A stretch of DNA of 64,000 nt from an uncultured Victivallaceae bacterium (GTDB taxonomy: Bacteria > Verrucomicrobiota > Lentisphaeria > Victivallales > Victivallaceae): contig CALXOD010000057.1 of NCBI GenBank assembly GCA_944389925.1, forward strand, positions 1 to 64,000, written 5' to 3'. The translations under genes were made by a program, and so were the position numbers. The notes beneath the pieces were generated by a model. It was not told the origin of the DNA, made no database searches, and saw nothing but the letters and a program-made list of their open reading frames with translations. Of this stretch, positions 1-7,063 are shown one piece after another. Position 1 is the first letter of the stretch, and every line of letters starts with the position of its first letter.

Positions 1-6
1 GAAACG

Positions 7-32
7 AAAAAACCGACCAGAAGACCGGTCGG
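7..32 (-). terminator. Rho-independent terminator after tRNA-Pro
   Basis: On the minus strand a CCGACC/GGTCGG stem (arms 27-32 and 13-18, 8-nt loop) is followed by six T residues (complement of 7-12). It lies 17 bases past the CCA end of the tRNA-Pro gene, as expected for its terminator. Confidence 0.8.
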
Positions 33-48
33 CGGAGAATCAAGAAAA

Positions 49-127
49 TGGTCGGGGTGAGAGGATTTGAACCTCCGGCCTCTGCGTCCCGAACGCAGCG
101 CTCTAGCCAGACTGAGCCACACCCCGA
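49..127 (-). tRNA. tRNA-Pro (anticodon CGG)
   Basis: The minus strand folds as a full cloverleaf. The acceptor arm TCGGGGT pairs with the 3' strand, the anticodon stem CTGCG/CGCAG encloses the loop TTCGGGA (anticodon CGG, reading CCG), and the T arm contains GGTTCAAATCC. The CCA end is encoded (complement of 49-51). It has its own promoter and terminator and sits just downstream of jag. Confidence 0.95.
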
Positions 128-166
128 ATAAAAACGTTTAATAAAACAACACTGGATTTTGACCAT

Positions 167-205
167 CCCAATCACTGTTTTATTAATATAGCAACAGTGA
201 CTGGG
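167..205. repeat. Inverted repeat over the tRNA-Pro promoter
   Basis: Arms 167-179 and 193-205 are 13 bases each with one mismatch (core TCACTGTT/AACAGTGA) and a 13-nt AT-rich loop that contains the minus-strand -10 TATATT. No T-run follows on either strand, so it is not a standard terminator. It could be an operator or an mRNA end structure for jag. Confidence 0.6.
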
Positions 206-212
206 ATTGCAA
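185..212 (-). promoter_or_regulatory. Promoter of tRNA-Pro
   Basis: Minus strand: TTGCAA (complement of 207-212), 16-bp spacer, TATATT (complement of 185-190), followed by AATAAAA. The predicted start is about 50 nt upstream of the tRNA. It begins right after the jag stop codon. Confidence 0.6.
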
Positions 213-220
213 GCTGCAAT

Positions 221-841
221 TTAATCTTTTTTCAGAGATATTACCACTTTTTTCAGGGCTCCTTCGCCTTCACTGCAGGTCGTGATTTCCGCATCTTCCT
301 GCAATGTTACATGAATAATCCGGCGATCGTGGGCATTCATCTTCGGCAGCGTTACCGGTTCCCCCCAGCGTTTTACTTCTTTGGCAGCGTCCAGCGCCTG
401 GGCCTGCAACTGTTCTTCACTCAAACCACTGCGTTCACGTCCGCCTTCTCCTTCTTCACGGCGGCGACGTCCCCCTTCGCGACGTCGACCGTTATCCCGG
501 CGCGGCCGCTCATCTGCGTTGTCAGCTCTATTTTCCGAGCGCTCCGCATGATCGCCGCCCCGGTTGTTTCCTTTGGCATAACCGTCAATATCCAGAAGCA
601 GATGCGGACAGTCTTCTTCACCGCGGAACATGATCCGATTCAGCAGCAGCTGCAGGCTTTCCAAAGTCTGGCCTTTGCGTCCAATGATCCGCCCCGCGTC
701 TTCCGAGGCAATCTTGATGGCAAGCTTCGAACCTTTTTCTTCAATACGCAGTGTGGCTTCCAAACCCAGATAATCCAGCATGGTCATCAGGGTTTTTGTG
801 GCTTTGTTTTTCTGTTCTTCAATTTTGGAACTTTCTGACAT
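221..841 (-). CDS. jag: KH/R3H RNA-binding protein (Jag/KhpB family)
   Basis: Single-stranded nucleic-acid binding protein of the Jag/KhpB family, last gene of the rpmH operon. Residues about 15-90 form a KH-like domain with the GRKGQT motif in place of GxxG. A charged Arg/Glu/Gly linker (about 95-145) follows, then a C-terminal R3H domain with the R-x3-H signature (RRIIH). The N-terminal Jag_N domain of Firmicute homologues is absent. I chose the ATG at 841 because AAGGAG lies 12 bases upstream; a GTG at 850 would leave only 3 bases. The yidC-jag order is widely conserved and suggests a link to membrane-protein or envelope RNA functions, but the exact role is not visible here. Confidence 0.9.
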   Translation of the reverse strand: MSESSKIEEQKNKATKTLMTMLDYLGLEATLRIEEKGSKLAIKIASEDAGRIIGRKGQTLESLQLLLNRIMFRGEEDCPHLLLDIDGYAKGNNRGGDHAERSENRADNADERPRRDNGRRREGGRRRREEGEGGRERSGLSEEQLQAQALDAAKEVKRWGEPVTLPKMNAHDRRIIHVTLQEDAEITTCSEGEGALKKVVISLKKD

Positions 842-875
842 TTTTCTCACTCACTCCTTGGAGATGTCACGGCGC

Positions 876-2600
876 CTATCTGGACGGACTGGCTGTCGGC
901 GCCGCTGTCTTGGGGTTGAACTTCTGCTGCAGCAGCAGCTGAAGAATACTGAAAATCTGGCTGACCGTCCAATACAACGTCAGCCCGGATGGAAGATCGT
1001 AGAGGAAAAACAGCATTACGATCGGCATGGCCAGCATCATTTTCTGCTGCATCGGATCCATGGCGCTCGGCGTCAAACGCTGCTGCAGGACCATTAAGCC
1101 CGTCATTGCCAGTACCAGCGGGTTAATCGGCAGTCCGAAGACCCGCGCCACCGTATCTGCTGCCGCCAGATCGTGTGCCCACAGGAAGGAAACCTGGCGC
1201 AGTTCAACGGCTCCATCCAATGTGGCATACAAAGCGAAGAAAACCGGAATTTGTAACAAAATCGGTAAACATCCCCCCAGAGGATTGATTTTTTCGGTGC
1301 GGTACAATTCCATCATTTTGGTATTCAGCAACTGGGGGTTGTCTTTATACTGGGTGCGCAACGCCTGAATTTTGGGCTGAACTGCCGACATTTTCTTCAT
1401 GGAGGCATTGGCTCTGGCCGTAACCGGCCAGAAAACCAGTCGCACAATAATGGTGAGCAGAATGATGCTCCAGCCGTAGGAGCCGCAGAGGTGTTTCAAC
1501 TGGATCAAGGCCCACAGCATCCAACGTGCCAGGTAATCCAGCGGCCCCCAGGCCAGATGCATGGTGCGTCCGGCGTCCGGAGCAAACGCATTCAGGTTTG
1601 CCGCGATTTTGGGGCCGGCATAAAAGCGGAATTTCCAAGTGATGGACCCGGAAGGAGGAATATGTACATCAGAATATTCTGCCCCGGTTGTGACTACAAA
1701 AGAGTGTGGCTCACGGGCGGCAACGCGCGCCTGATACAGGCGGAAAGGATGTTCTCCCAGCAGAATACTGATAAAATACTTGTTGCTGAGTGCCACCCAG
1801 GTGACCTGCTCCTGGTGCGATTGAAAAAACTTCGAATCTTTGCCGTCAGCGGAAAGGTTTTCCAACTCTCCTCCTGCGGTCAGATAATCAAGCCGGAGGC
1901 TGTCACTACGCATTTTGTCACCGGAAATGGCTCCCCATTGTTGCAATTCTCCGTCACTGATGACCAGACGGGGGAAATGCAAGGCGGCAACACCAGGATT
2001 GGAGAGAGTCACTTCGTAATCAGTGGCATATCCGCTGCTTAGGCGCCATTTCTGAGTGATATGAAAACTGCCGTGTCCAGGCGCATAGATGGTTCGGGTG
2101 AGTTGAAAAATATCTGCCTCAGCGAGGTGGTTCTGGGAGGCAGCAACCGTTTGCCATTTTTCTCCGGGAGCGAAAATACCCAGTGCACCAGGTTGTAGAC
2201 TGGTGGCGGCAAGCTTTGCCGAAGGTGTTTGATCAATGACTACCGGTTTCTGACGGTCGGCGGTCAGATAATCTTTGAGCGTAATGCTTTCTGCTGCTCC
2301 GGAGTTGGGGGACAAGGTGAGCCGCAGATCCTGATTTTCCAGAATGACTGCCGGCTGCTCAGGCAAGGGCTGAGGAATGGCGAGTGTTTCTGCAGGCGGT
2401 TGCGGCTGGGAGGTTCCGGCTGGGCTGGGATGTGCGGGGGACTGAGCTGTTGCAGAGGCGGCCGGCGTTGCCGGGGCCGCTGCGGGAGTATTGGATTTCA
2501 ACGGCGCGGTCCAGCCCATAAAACGGCAGAAGGGATCCCACCCCAGTAAAACCAGTGCGCAGATCAGAAGGCCGATCACGATGTCTTTGTCAAATTTCAC
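876..2600 (-). CDS. yidC: Membrane protein insertase YidC
   Basis: Inserts and folds inner-membrane proteins, with Sec or alone. The 574 residues show the Gram-negative layout: an N-terminal membrane anchor (about 8-22), an Ala/Pro-rich linker (35-75), a large periplasmic domain (about 80-340) and the Oxa1-type five-helix core (about 355-560). The conserved groove arginine sits in TIIVRLVFWPVT. Cytoplasmic loop motifs such as YRTEKINPLGGCLP are intact. The start is GTG and no strong Shine-Dalgarno is seen, so translation may be coupled to yidD upstream. It is followed by jag with only a short gap. Confidence 0.97.
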   Translation of the reverse strand: MKFDKDIVIGLLICALVLLGWDPFCRFMGWTAPLKSNTPAAAPATPAASATAQSPAHPSPAGTSQPQPPAETLAIPQPLPEQPAVILENQDLRLTLSPNSGAAESITLKDYLTADRQKPVVIDQTPSAKLAATSLQPGALGIFAPGEKWQTVAASQNHLAEADIFQLTRTIYAPGHGSFHITQKWRLSSGYATDYEVTLSNPGVAALHFPRLVISDGELQQWGAISGDKMRSDSLRLDYLTAGGELENLSADGKDSKFFQSHQEQVTWVALSNKYFISILLGEHPFRLYQARVAAREPHSFVVTTGAEYSDVHIPPSGSITWKFRFYAGPKIAANLNAFAPDAGRTMHLAWGPLDYLARWMLWALIQLKHLCGSYGWSIILLTIIVRLVFWPVTARANASMKKMSAVQPKIQALRTQYKDNPQLLNTKMMELYRTEKINPLGGCLPILLQIPVFFALYATLDGAVELRQVSFLWAHDLAAADTVARVFGLPINPLVLAMTGLMVLQQRLTPSAMDPMQQKMMLAMPIVMLFFLYDLPSGLTLYWTVSQIFSILQLLLQQKFNPKTAAPTASPSR

Positions 2601-2694
2601 AGTTCAAATCGCAATTCTTCTAAAGGGTTGATGGAATACATCTTCCAGTTTTTTCAGGCGCGACACTGCCGCCAGGGAGAGCAAAAACAGGTTT

Positions 2695-2922
2695 TCACTG
2701 ATGCGAATGGCCGTCGGAAGACGATCGCGGCGGCACCGGGTCATAACCGCCGCGACAAAATGGTTGACAGCGCAATAACCGAAGCATGGTCAACCAGGTT
2801 CCTTTCCATGCACCGTGCACAGCCAGTGCCTCCATGGCGTAATGCGAACAACTCGGAGTGAAACGACAACAGGGCGGCAACCATGGGGAAACCGTCAGCT
2901 GATAAATCCGAATCACTCCCAT
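2695..2922 (-). CDS. yidD: Membrane protein insertion efficiency factor YidD
   Basis: Small (75 aa) YidD-family protein thought to assist YidC-dependent insertion. The family signature is clear: IRIYQLTVSPWLPPCCRFTP then SCSHYAMEAL, with the three cysteines typical of the family. The reading frame is open further upstream inside rnpA, but the ATG at 2922 overlaps the rnpA stop by one base (TGATG) and begins exactly where the family begins. It is co-transcribed between rnpA and yidC, the usual position. Confidence 0.92.
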   Translation of the reverse strand: MGVIRIYQLTVSPWLPPCCRFTPSCSHYAMEALAVHGAWKGTWLTMLRLLRCQPFCRGGYDPVPPRSSSDGHSHQ

Positions 2923-3365
2923 CAAGATTCGGGTGGCGATACTGCGATTTCCGGAGGAAGTACTTTCCCCTGACACAGCAATTCCGCCAGTTCCCGGGTG
3001 GCCTGCTGGCGTTTCCAGCCGGCCAGACGTTTGCGTGGGATCAATACCAGTCGGCAGGCATTCAGATGCGGTTTGAGCAATCGGAAGCTTTCCCACAGCA
3101 GACGACGTGCCCGGTTGCGTTTGACGGCCAGGAGACTGTACTTTTTTCCGCATATGACTCCGCAACGTACGGTTGGGTCCGGAGCGGGCGCCACTACCGC
3201 CAGCATGCCTTTGCCGACCTGTTTGATACCCTGCTGCCGAACCTGATCGAATTCGGCCCGAAAACGCAATTTATCCTGCTTACGCAAACATTTCCGGACC
3301 GTATCCCGATATTCCGGCGCGGATTTTTCCGGCAGCGGTGTTCTGCCGGCCGGCTGGGGATTCAT
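2922..3365 (-). CDS. rnpA: Ribonuclease P protein component
   Basis: Protein subunit of RNase P, which removes 5' leaders from pre-tRNAs. The basic RNR-type motif KRNRARRLLWESFR is present at about residues 82-95, and the N-terminal FRAEFDQV segment fits the family. At 147 aa it is slightly longer than usual (about 115-125) because of N- and C-terminal tails. The start ATG shares one base with the rpmH stop and the stop shares one base with yidD, so the three genes form a chain of TGATG overlaps. Confidence 0.95.
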   Translation of the reverse strand: MNPQPAGRTPLPEKSAPEYRDTVRKCLRKQDKLRFRAEFDQVRQQGIKQVGKGMLAVVAPAPDPTVRCGVICGKKYSLLAVKRNRARRLLWESFRLLKPHLNACRLVLIPRKRLAGWKRQQATRELAELLCQGKVLPPEIAVSPPES

Positions 3366-3502
3366 CAGGCAGTGGTCAACCGGGCGCGGCCTTTCTGACG
3401 GCGACGCTTCAGGACCAGGCGGCCGCCGCGGGTGGACATTCTGGCACGGAAGCCGATTCTGCGTTTTCTTCTGCGATTGGACGGCTGGAACGTTCTTTTC
3501 AT
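3365..3502 (-). CDS. rpmH: 50S ribosomal protein L34
   Basis: A 45-residue, extremely basic protein starting [18 protein letters not shown] and containing [19 protein letters not shown], diagnostic of L34. It is the first gene of the rpmH-rnpA-yidD-yidC-jag operon. Its stop codon overlaps the rnpA start by one base. In many bacteria dnaA lies directly next to rpmH; here it is about 16 kb away. Confidence 0.97.
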   Translation of the reverse strand: MKRTFQPSNRRRKRRIGFRARMSTRGGRLVLKRRRQKGRARLTTA

Positions 3503-3603
3503 GGTGTTTCAGTCCTTATGTTTTTACTGATTCAATGTCTGTTTTTCTAGGAGTGCCGAAACTGTAATAACGTCGGCCTCAAGCACCCCGTTGTCCCATA
3601 ATC

Positions 3604-3634
3604 ATGAATTTCTTACCATACACCGGAAATTCAT
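3604..3634. repeat. Inverted repeat flanking the rpmH -10 element
   Basis: Perfect 9-bp arms ATGAATTTC (3604-3612) and GAAATTCAT (3626-3634) with a 13-nt loop that contains the rpmH -10 (complement of 3615-3620). The placement suggests an operator or cruciform-prone site. Confidence 0.6.
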
Positions 3635-3642
3635 TTATGCAA
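3615..3642 (-). promoter_or_regulatory. Promoter of the rpmH operon
   Basis: Minus strand TTGCAT (complement of 3637-3642), 16-bp spacer, TATGGT (complement of 3615-3620). It is about 105 bases upstream of the rpmH start and is the only good sigma70-like match in this gap. Confidence 0.5.
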
Positions 3643-3678
3643 GCCCGGGGCAGGGGAAAAATCCATTTTTGCTCAGGC

Positions 3679-4467
3679 TCAGTTCCGGATGGGAGTAATG
3701 CGACGCACTTTCAGAACCCGGTTTTTCCAGTCTTTTACCTGATAGCTGGCTCCGATCAAACGGACCTGCTTGTTGGCAAATTGGTCAAAACGTTTGGAAC
3801 CGCCGGTGTGGACAAAGTGGTCAATGACATATTTTCCCTGGCTTACCCGCAGCAGTGCGAATTTGACATTGGGCGCTTCACTTTTGATCGGATAAAGCAT
3901 GCCGGAGACTGTGACTTCCCGGCCACTTCCGGCTACGGTCGGCAGATCTTTGAACGGATTTTCCTCCACAAAAGAGCTCTGAGACGATCCGGAAGTGGTG
4001 GGGGCAGGCCCCGCGCTTGCCGTATCCAGTTTCGGCAAAGTCCCTGTATTCGCCTGTACCAGAGAGGCGGATACATAAGCCCGGAGATGATCCGGAGGAA
4101 CGATTTTCAGCCACTCATCACCGCTTTTTTCAAGAATTTTGACCGTGGTTCCAGCCGCAATTTTTCCATAGGTGGGGAAACTCGTACCTGCTCCGGCTCT
4201 CAAATTGACGGCAGTGGTGGTCCGGTTGTCCTTGACATATCTGGAGGAGAGATACGCGGCCGGCGCTTTGATTTCCACCCAGCCGTTGCCGGCACGGGTG
4301 ACGGTTACTTTGGTCGGTTCAGATAGTTGGGCGACAACGGCGGCAGAGGTGCTCGGCGCCAGTCGGACATTGACCCGCGTCCCCTTGATCACACCTTCGG
4401 ATTCGGCGGCGGCAAGTGCTGACGCCAGCAGGGGAAACGCGGAGATAAGAGCGATGATTTTACGCAT
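3679..4467 (-). CDS. Exported protein with two bacterial SH3 domains
   Basis: A 262-aa protein with a signal peptide (MRKIIALISAFPLLASALAA). Two SH3b-type repeats follow: the first around TRVNVRLAPSTSAAVVAQL, the second around TAVNLRAGAGTSFPTYGKI. A Ser/Thr/Pro linker leads to a C-terminal beta-rich domain of no family I recognise. SH3b domains usually bind peptidoglycan or cell-wall peptides, so an envelope role is likely. The ATG at 4467 was chosen because it starts the signal peptide and lies downstream of a good promoter. It is a single-gene unit. Confidence 0.8.
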   Translation of the reverse strand: MRKIIALISAFPLLASALAAAESEGVIKGTRVNVRLAPSTSAAVVAQLSEPTKVTVTRAGNGWVEIKAPAAYLSSRYVKDNRTTTAVNLRAGAGTSFPTYGKIAAGTTVKILEKSGDEWLKIVPPDHLRAYVSASLVQANTGTLPKLDTASAGPAPTTSGSSQSSFVEENPFKDLPTVAGSGREVTVSGMLYPIKSEAPNVKFALLRVSQGKYVIDHFVHTGGSKRFDQFANKQVRLIGASYQVKDWKNRVLKVRRITPIRN

Positions 4468-4525
4468 GAATTTCAATCCCCGGTTGATTTTCAGAAAAAA
4501 ATAATCACCATGAAAACGGTACCAT

Positions 4526-4554
4526 AAAGTAGCGCTGTTCCAGTGAAAAATCAA
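4526..4554 (-). promoter_or_regulatory. Promoter of the SH3-domain gene
   Basis: Minus strand TTGATT (complement of 4549-4554), 17-bp spacer, TACTTT (complement of 4526-4531), about 60 bases upstream of the ATG at 4467. Confidence 0.5.
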
Positions 4555-4563
4555 TGCTTTTTT

Positions 4564-5799
4564 TCAGGAAAAATCCATCTTTTCCAGGTCGCGGAATGCA
4601 CGGACCCGGTGCAGGGTGATCAGGTCTCCGTTGTGGGCGCTCCGGGCCCGGGGAGAGCCGGAACGGGCCAGCAACAGCAGGTCTTCGCCGTCGATGGTCA
4701 TGGCGGCATAATGCCGGGATTCTCGGGGAGTGGCGCCGCAGGCTGCCAGTCCGACGTAATGCCAGTCAAAAAGATTCCTGGAAACATGCAGCTGCAGCTG
4801 GTTGCGTTCGTTGTCCGGTAAGCCGTAGCGATCCGGCGGCAGTCGGTCCGGACGGGTCATGCTGTCAGTTGTTCGCGAACTGGCCAGCCAGTAACATTGC
4901 GAGACCGGGTCGTATACAATGTGGAATTTCATCTGTCCTCCGGGCAGCGGCAGATAAACCAGTGGGGCTCCTCCCGGAGTTCGAAGCAGCCTCAGGGTCA
5001 GCGTTCCATCCGGCAGATCGGTGCCGAGGGCAACTGCCCCAAGGTTGGCCAGGCCGGTATGCGCACGCATCAGGATCAGCATGGCGCGGTCATCTGGATC
5101 GAAAAACAGATGATCAGGATCGTAGAGCCGGAGTACATGACTTTCCAACCAGCCGGGATCACCGCAGAAACGCCCGGGGGCGGTCAGCCCGGTCGGGAAA
5201 AAGGGTACTCCGCAGCTCACCGGTAACGGCACTTCCCGTCGAAAATCCAACGGTTCGGAGAAACGCCAGGCCGCCGGTTGGAGCAGGTCTTCATGCTCTT
5301 CCGCAGCCATCAGGACCGGAGCTACGCCGGGCCAGGTGGCACCGGGCTGCACCTGTTCCATCGTCAGATAAACCCGCCCATGGCGGTAATCCACGGCACA
5401 GGGTGCCTGATGCCAGCTGTGTGTGGATTCCAGTACTGCGCGTTCCGGCCAATGCTCACCTTGATCACGACTGCGGAAAATACGCATGGCACCACTATGA
5501 CCCAGTAGATACAGGGATTCTCCCGCCTCGAACAGTCGGGCGTGGCGTACCGGCAGCCGGGCACATTCGTGCCAGGTCGCACCGCCGTCGTCGGAGATCA
5601 GAATGCGGGTTTGATTGCTCAAGCCGAAATCTCCGTTCGGGGCGGTCTCTCCAGCAAGTTCTCCGACCCCGGGGCCGCCGAGATCAAAAGAAACAACCAG
5701 CCGTCCGGAACGCAGTTTCAGAATGGAGGGGCTGTAACAGTAAATCCGTTCCGGATCAGGGGATTGGAAGACAACGTGTTCATCTGCGATCAGGGACAT
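4564..5799 (-). CDS. Sialidase-like (Asp-box/BNR) beta-propeller protein
   Basis: A 411-aa protein with two Asp boxes of the S-x-D-x-G-x-x-W type (SDDGGATW and SRDQGEHW), the structural mark of six-bladed sialidase folds. No signal peptide is visible, so it is probably cytoplasmic. Many such propellers are exo-glycosidases, but I cannot confirm the sialidase arginine triad, so the substrate is open. The ATG at 5799 is preferred to an in-frame TTG at 5844 because a promoter maps to 5848-5876; no clear Shine-Dalgarno is present. Confidence 0.7.
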   Translation of the reverse strand: MSLIADEHVVFQSPDPERIYCYSPSILKLRSGRLVVSFDLGGPGVGELAGETAPNGDFGLSNQTRILISDDGGATWHECARLPVRHARLFEAGESLYLLGHSGAMRIFRSRDQGEHWPERAVLESTHSWHQAPCAVDYRHGRVYLTMEQVQPGATWPGVAPVLMAAEEHEDLLQPAAWRFSEPLDFRREVPLPVSCGVPFFPTGLTAPGRFCGDPGWLESHVLRLYDPDHLFFDPDDRAMLILMRAHTGLANLGAVALGTDLPDGTLTLRLLRTPGGAPLVYLPLPGGQMKFHIVYDPVSQCYWLASSRTTDSMTRPDRLPPDRYGLPDNERNQLQLHVSRNLFDWHYVGLAACGATPRESRHYAAMTIDGEDLLLLARSGSPRARSAHNGDLITLHRVRAFRDLEKMDFS

Positions 5800-5847
5800 G
5801 GCTGGAAGGGAGTATAAAATTCTATCATCTAATATAATATTCAAAAT

Positions 5848-5876
5848 AATATATATGGCAGATGAAGCTTTTACAA
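5848..5876 (-). promoter_or_regulatory. Promoter of the Asp-box gene
   Basis: Minus strand TTGTAA (complement of 5871-5876), 17-bp spacer, TATATT (complement of 5848-5853). The surroundings are very AT-rich compared with the genes. Confidence 0.55.
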
Positions 5877-5885
5877 TCGGCAGGA

Positions 5886-5914
5886 TTGAAAAAATCTCCG
5901 ACCGGCGATATCTT
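5886..5914 (+). promoter_or_regulatory. Promoter of xerC
   Basis: TTGAAA (5886-5891), 17-bp spacer, TATCTT (5909-5914), about 50 bases before the xerC ATG. Divergent from the Asp-box gene promoter. Confidence 0.55.
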
Positions 5915-5963
5915 TTTACCGCGTACCAGGTAAAGGAATACCGGGAGAAAGGACCATTTTTTC

Positions 5964-6917
5964 ATGTTGATAGATGATTTCTGCCGCTATCTCCGGGCGG
6001 AGCGGCAGGCCAGCGACCATACCATTGCCGGATACCGGCGGGATATCGGACAGTTTGCAGCACTGGTGGCCGGAGATCCTGATTTTGACAACTGGGCGGA
6101 AGTGGACGCGGATCAGGCGCGGACTTTTCTATTTGAACTGCATCAGCGGGGGGACAGCAAGAGTTCCATGCAGCGAAAGCTTTCTGCGCTGCGTTCATTT
6201 TTTCGTTATCTTCAGCGGGAAGAACGGGTCGGGGGAAATCCCTTCCTGCGGATTGCCGCTCCCCGGCGGGAGCGCCGTTTGCCCCAGATTTTGTCTGTGA
6301 ATGCCGTGGATCGACTTACCCGGGCCGTGGGAGAACACTGGCGCGCTGCTGCTGAAAGCGGGACGGCGAAAAGTGACGAATCAGCCGCCTTTGCCGCGGC
6401 GCGGGATCTGGCGATGGTGGAAGTGATTTACAGTGCCGGACTGCGGGTCGGGGAAGCGGTAGCGCTGAATTACGGCGATGTTGATCTTTCCGGTGGTGTG
6501 GTGCGGGTAACCGGCAAGGGGCGCAAAGAGCGTCTGGGGATGCTGGGGGGGGCGGCGGTTCGCGCACTTCGCGCTTATTGGCCGTACCGTACCGCCGCCG
6601 GGGGCGAACGGACCCATGATGCTCCGTTGTTTCTCAACCGGTTCGGGGAGCGGCTGACGGCCCGTTCTTTTCAGCGCAATCTCAAAGAATATTTGCTTCG
6701 GGCGGGATTGCCGCCGGATCTGACACCGCATAAACTGCGGCATTCTTTTGCCACACACCTGCTGGATGCCGGAGCGGATCTGCGCAGCGTGCAGGAATTG
6801 CTGGGACATGAGAATCTCAGCACCACCCAGATTTACACCCACGTCAGCACCGCCCGTATGAAGGAAGTATATGCTCAGGCCCATCCACGTGCCGGAAGCC
6901 GTCGTAAAAAAGATTGA
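5964..6917 (+). CDS. xerC: Tyrosine recombinase XerC/XerD
   Basis: Site-specific recombinase that resolves chromosome dimers at dif. The 317 residues contain the N-terminal SAM-like core-binding domain (about 1-95) and the catalytic domain with all expected residues: Arg in SAGLRVGE, Lys in TGKGRKER, His-x-x-Arg in HKLRHSFATHLL, His in LLGHENLSTT and the Tyr nucleophile in QIYTHV. AGAAAGGA precedes the ATG at a good distance. Sequence alone does not separate XerC from XerD here. It stands alone, not in an integron or phage context, so a housekeeping role is likely. Confidence 0.92.
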   Translation: MLIDDFCRYLRAERQASDHTIAGYRRDIGQFAALVAGDPDFDNWAEVDADQARTFLFELHQRGDSKSSMQRKLSALRSFFRYLQREERVGGNPFLRIAAPRRERRLPQILSVNAVDRLTRAVGEHWRAAAESGTAKSDESAAFAAARDLAMVEVIYSAGLRVGEAVALNYGDVDLSGGVVRVTGKGRKERLGMLGGAAVRALRAYWPYRTAAGGERTHDAPLFLNRFGERLTARSFQRNLKEYLLRAGLPPDLTPHKLRHSFATHLLDAGADLRSVQELLGHENLSTTQIYTHVSTARMKEVYAQAHPRAGSRRKKD

Positions 6918-6988
6918 ATGGGGAAACTTATTCCTCCCGGTCCCTTGACGGGATATTACAAAAAAACGCGGGAATGCCGGTCGCCTCA

Positions 6989-7017
6989 TTGAAAACCATG
7001 GATTTATGGGATATATT
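6989..7017 (+). promoter_or_regulatory. Promoter of typA
   Basis: TTGAAA (6989-6994), 17-bp spacer, TATATT (7012-7017) followed by AAT. It ends 46 bases before the typA ATG. Confidence 0.65.
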
Positions 7018-7063
7018 AATGGGATAATCCATTCAATTTCTTTCGAAAGAGGTTCCGGTTTTT

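Noticed and set aside
2922-3165. N-terminal extension of YidD inside rnpA
   Set aside because: The extension is the frame-shifted shadow of rnpA; the YidD family begins at the ATG at 2922.
5855-5977. 40-codon open frame starting MADEAFTIGR upstream of and overlapping xerC
   Set aside because: The best xerC promoter lies inside it (5886-5914), there is no ribosome-binding site, and its 5' part overlaps the divergent promoter of the Asp-box gene.
5964-6917. Integron or phage integrase rather than housekeeping Xer
   Set aside because: No attachment-site repeats, cassette genes or phage genes are nearby, and the protein has the standard XerC/D length and motifs.
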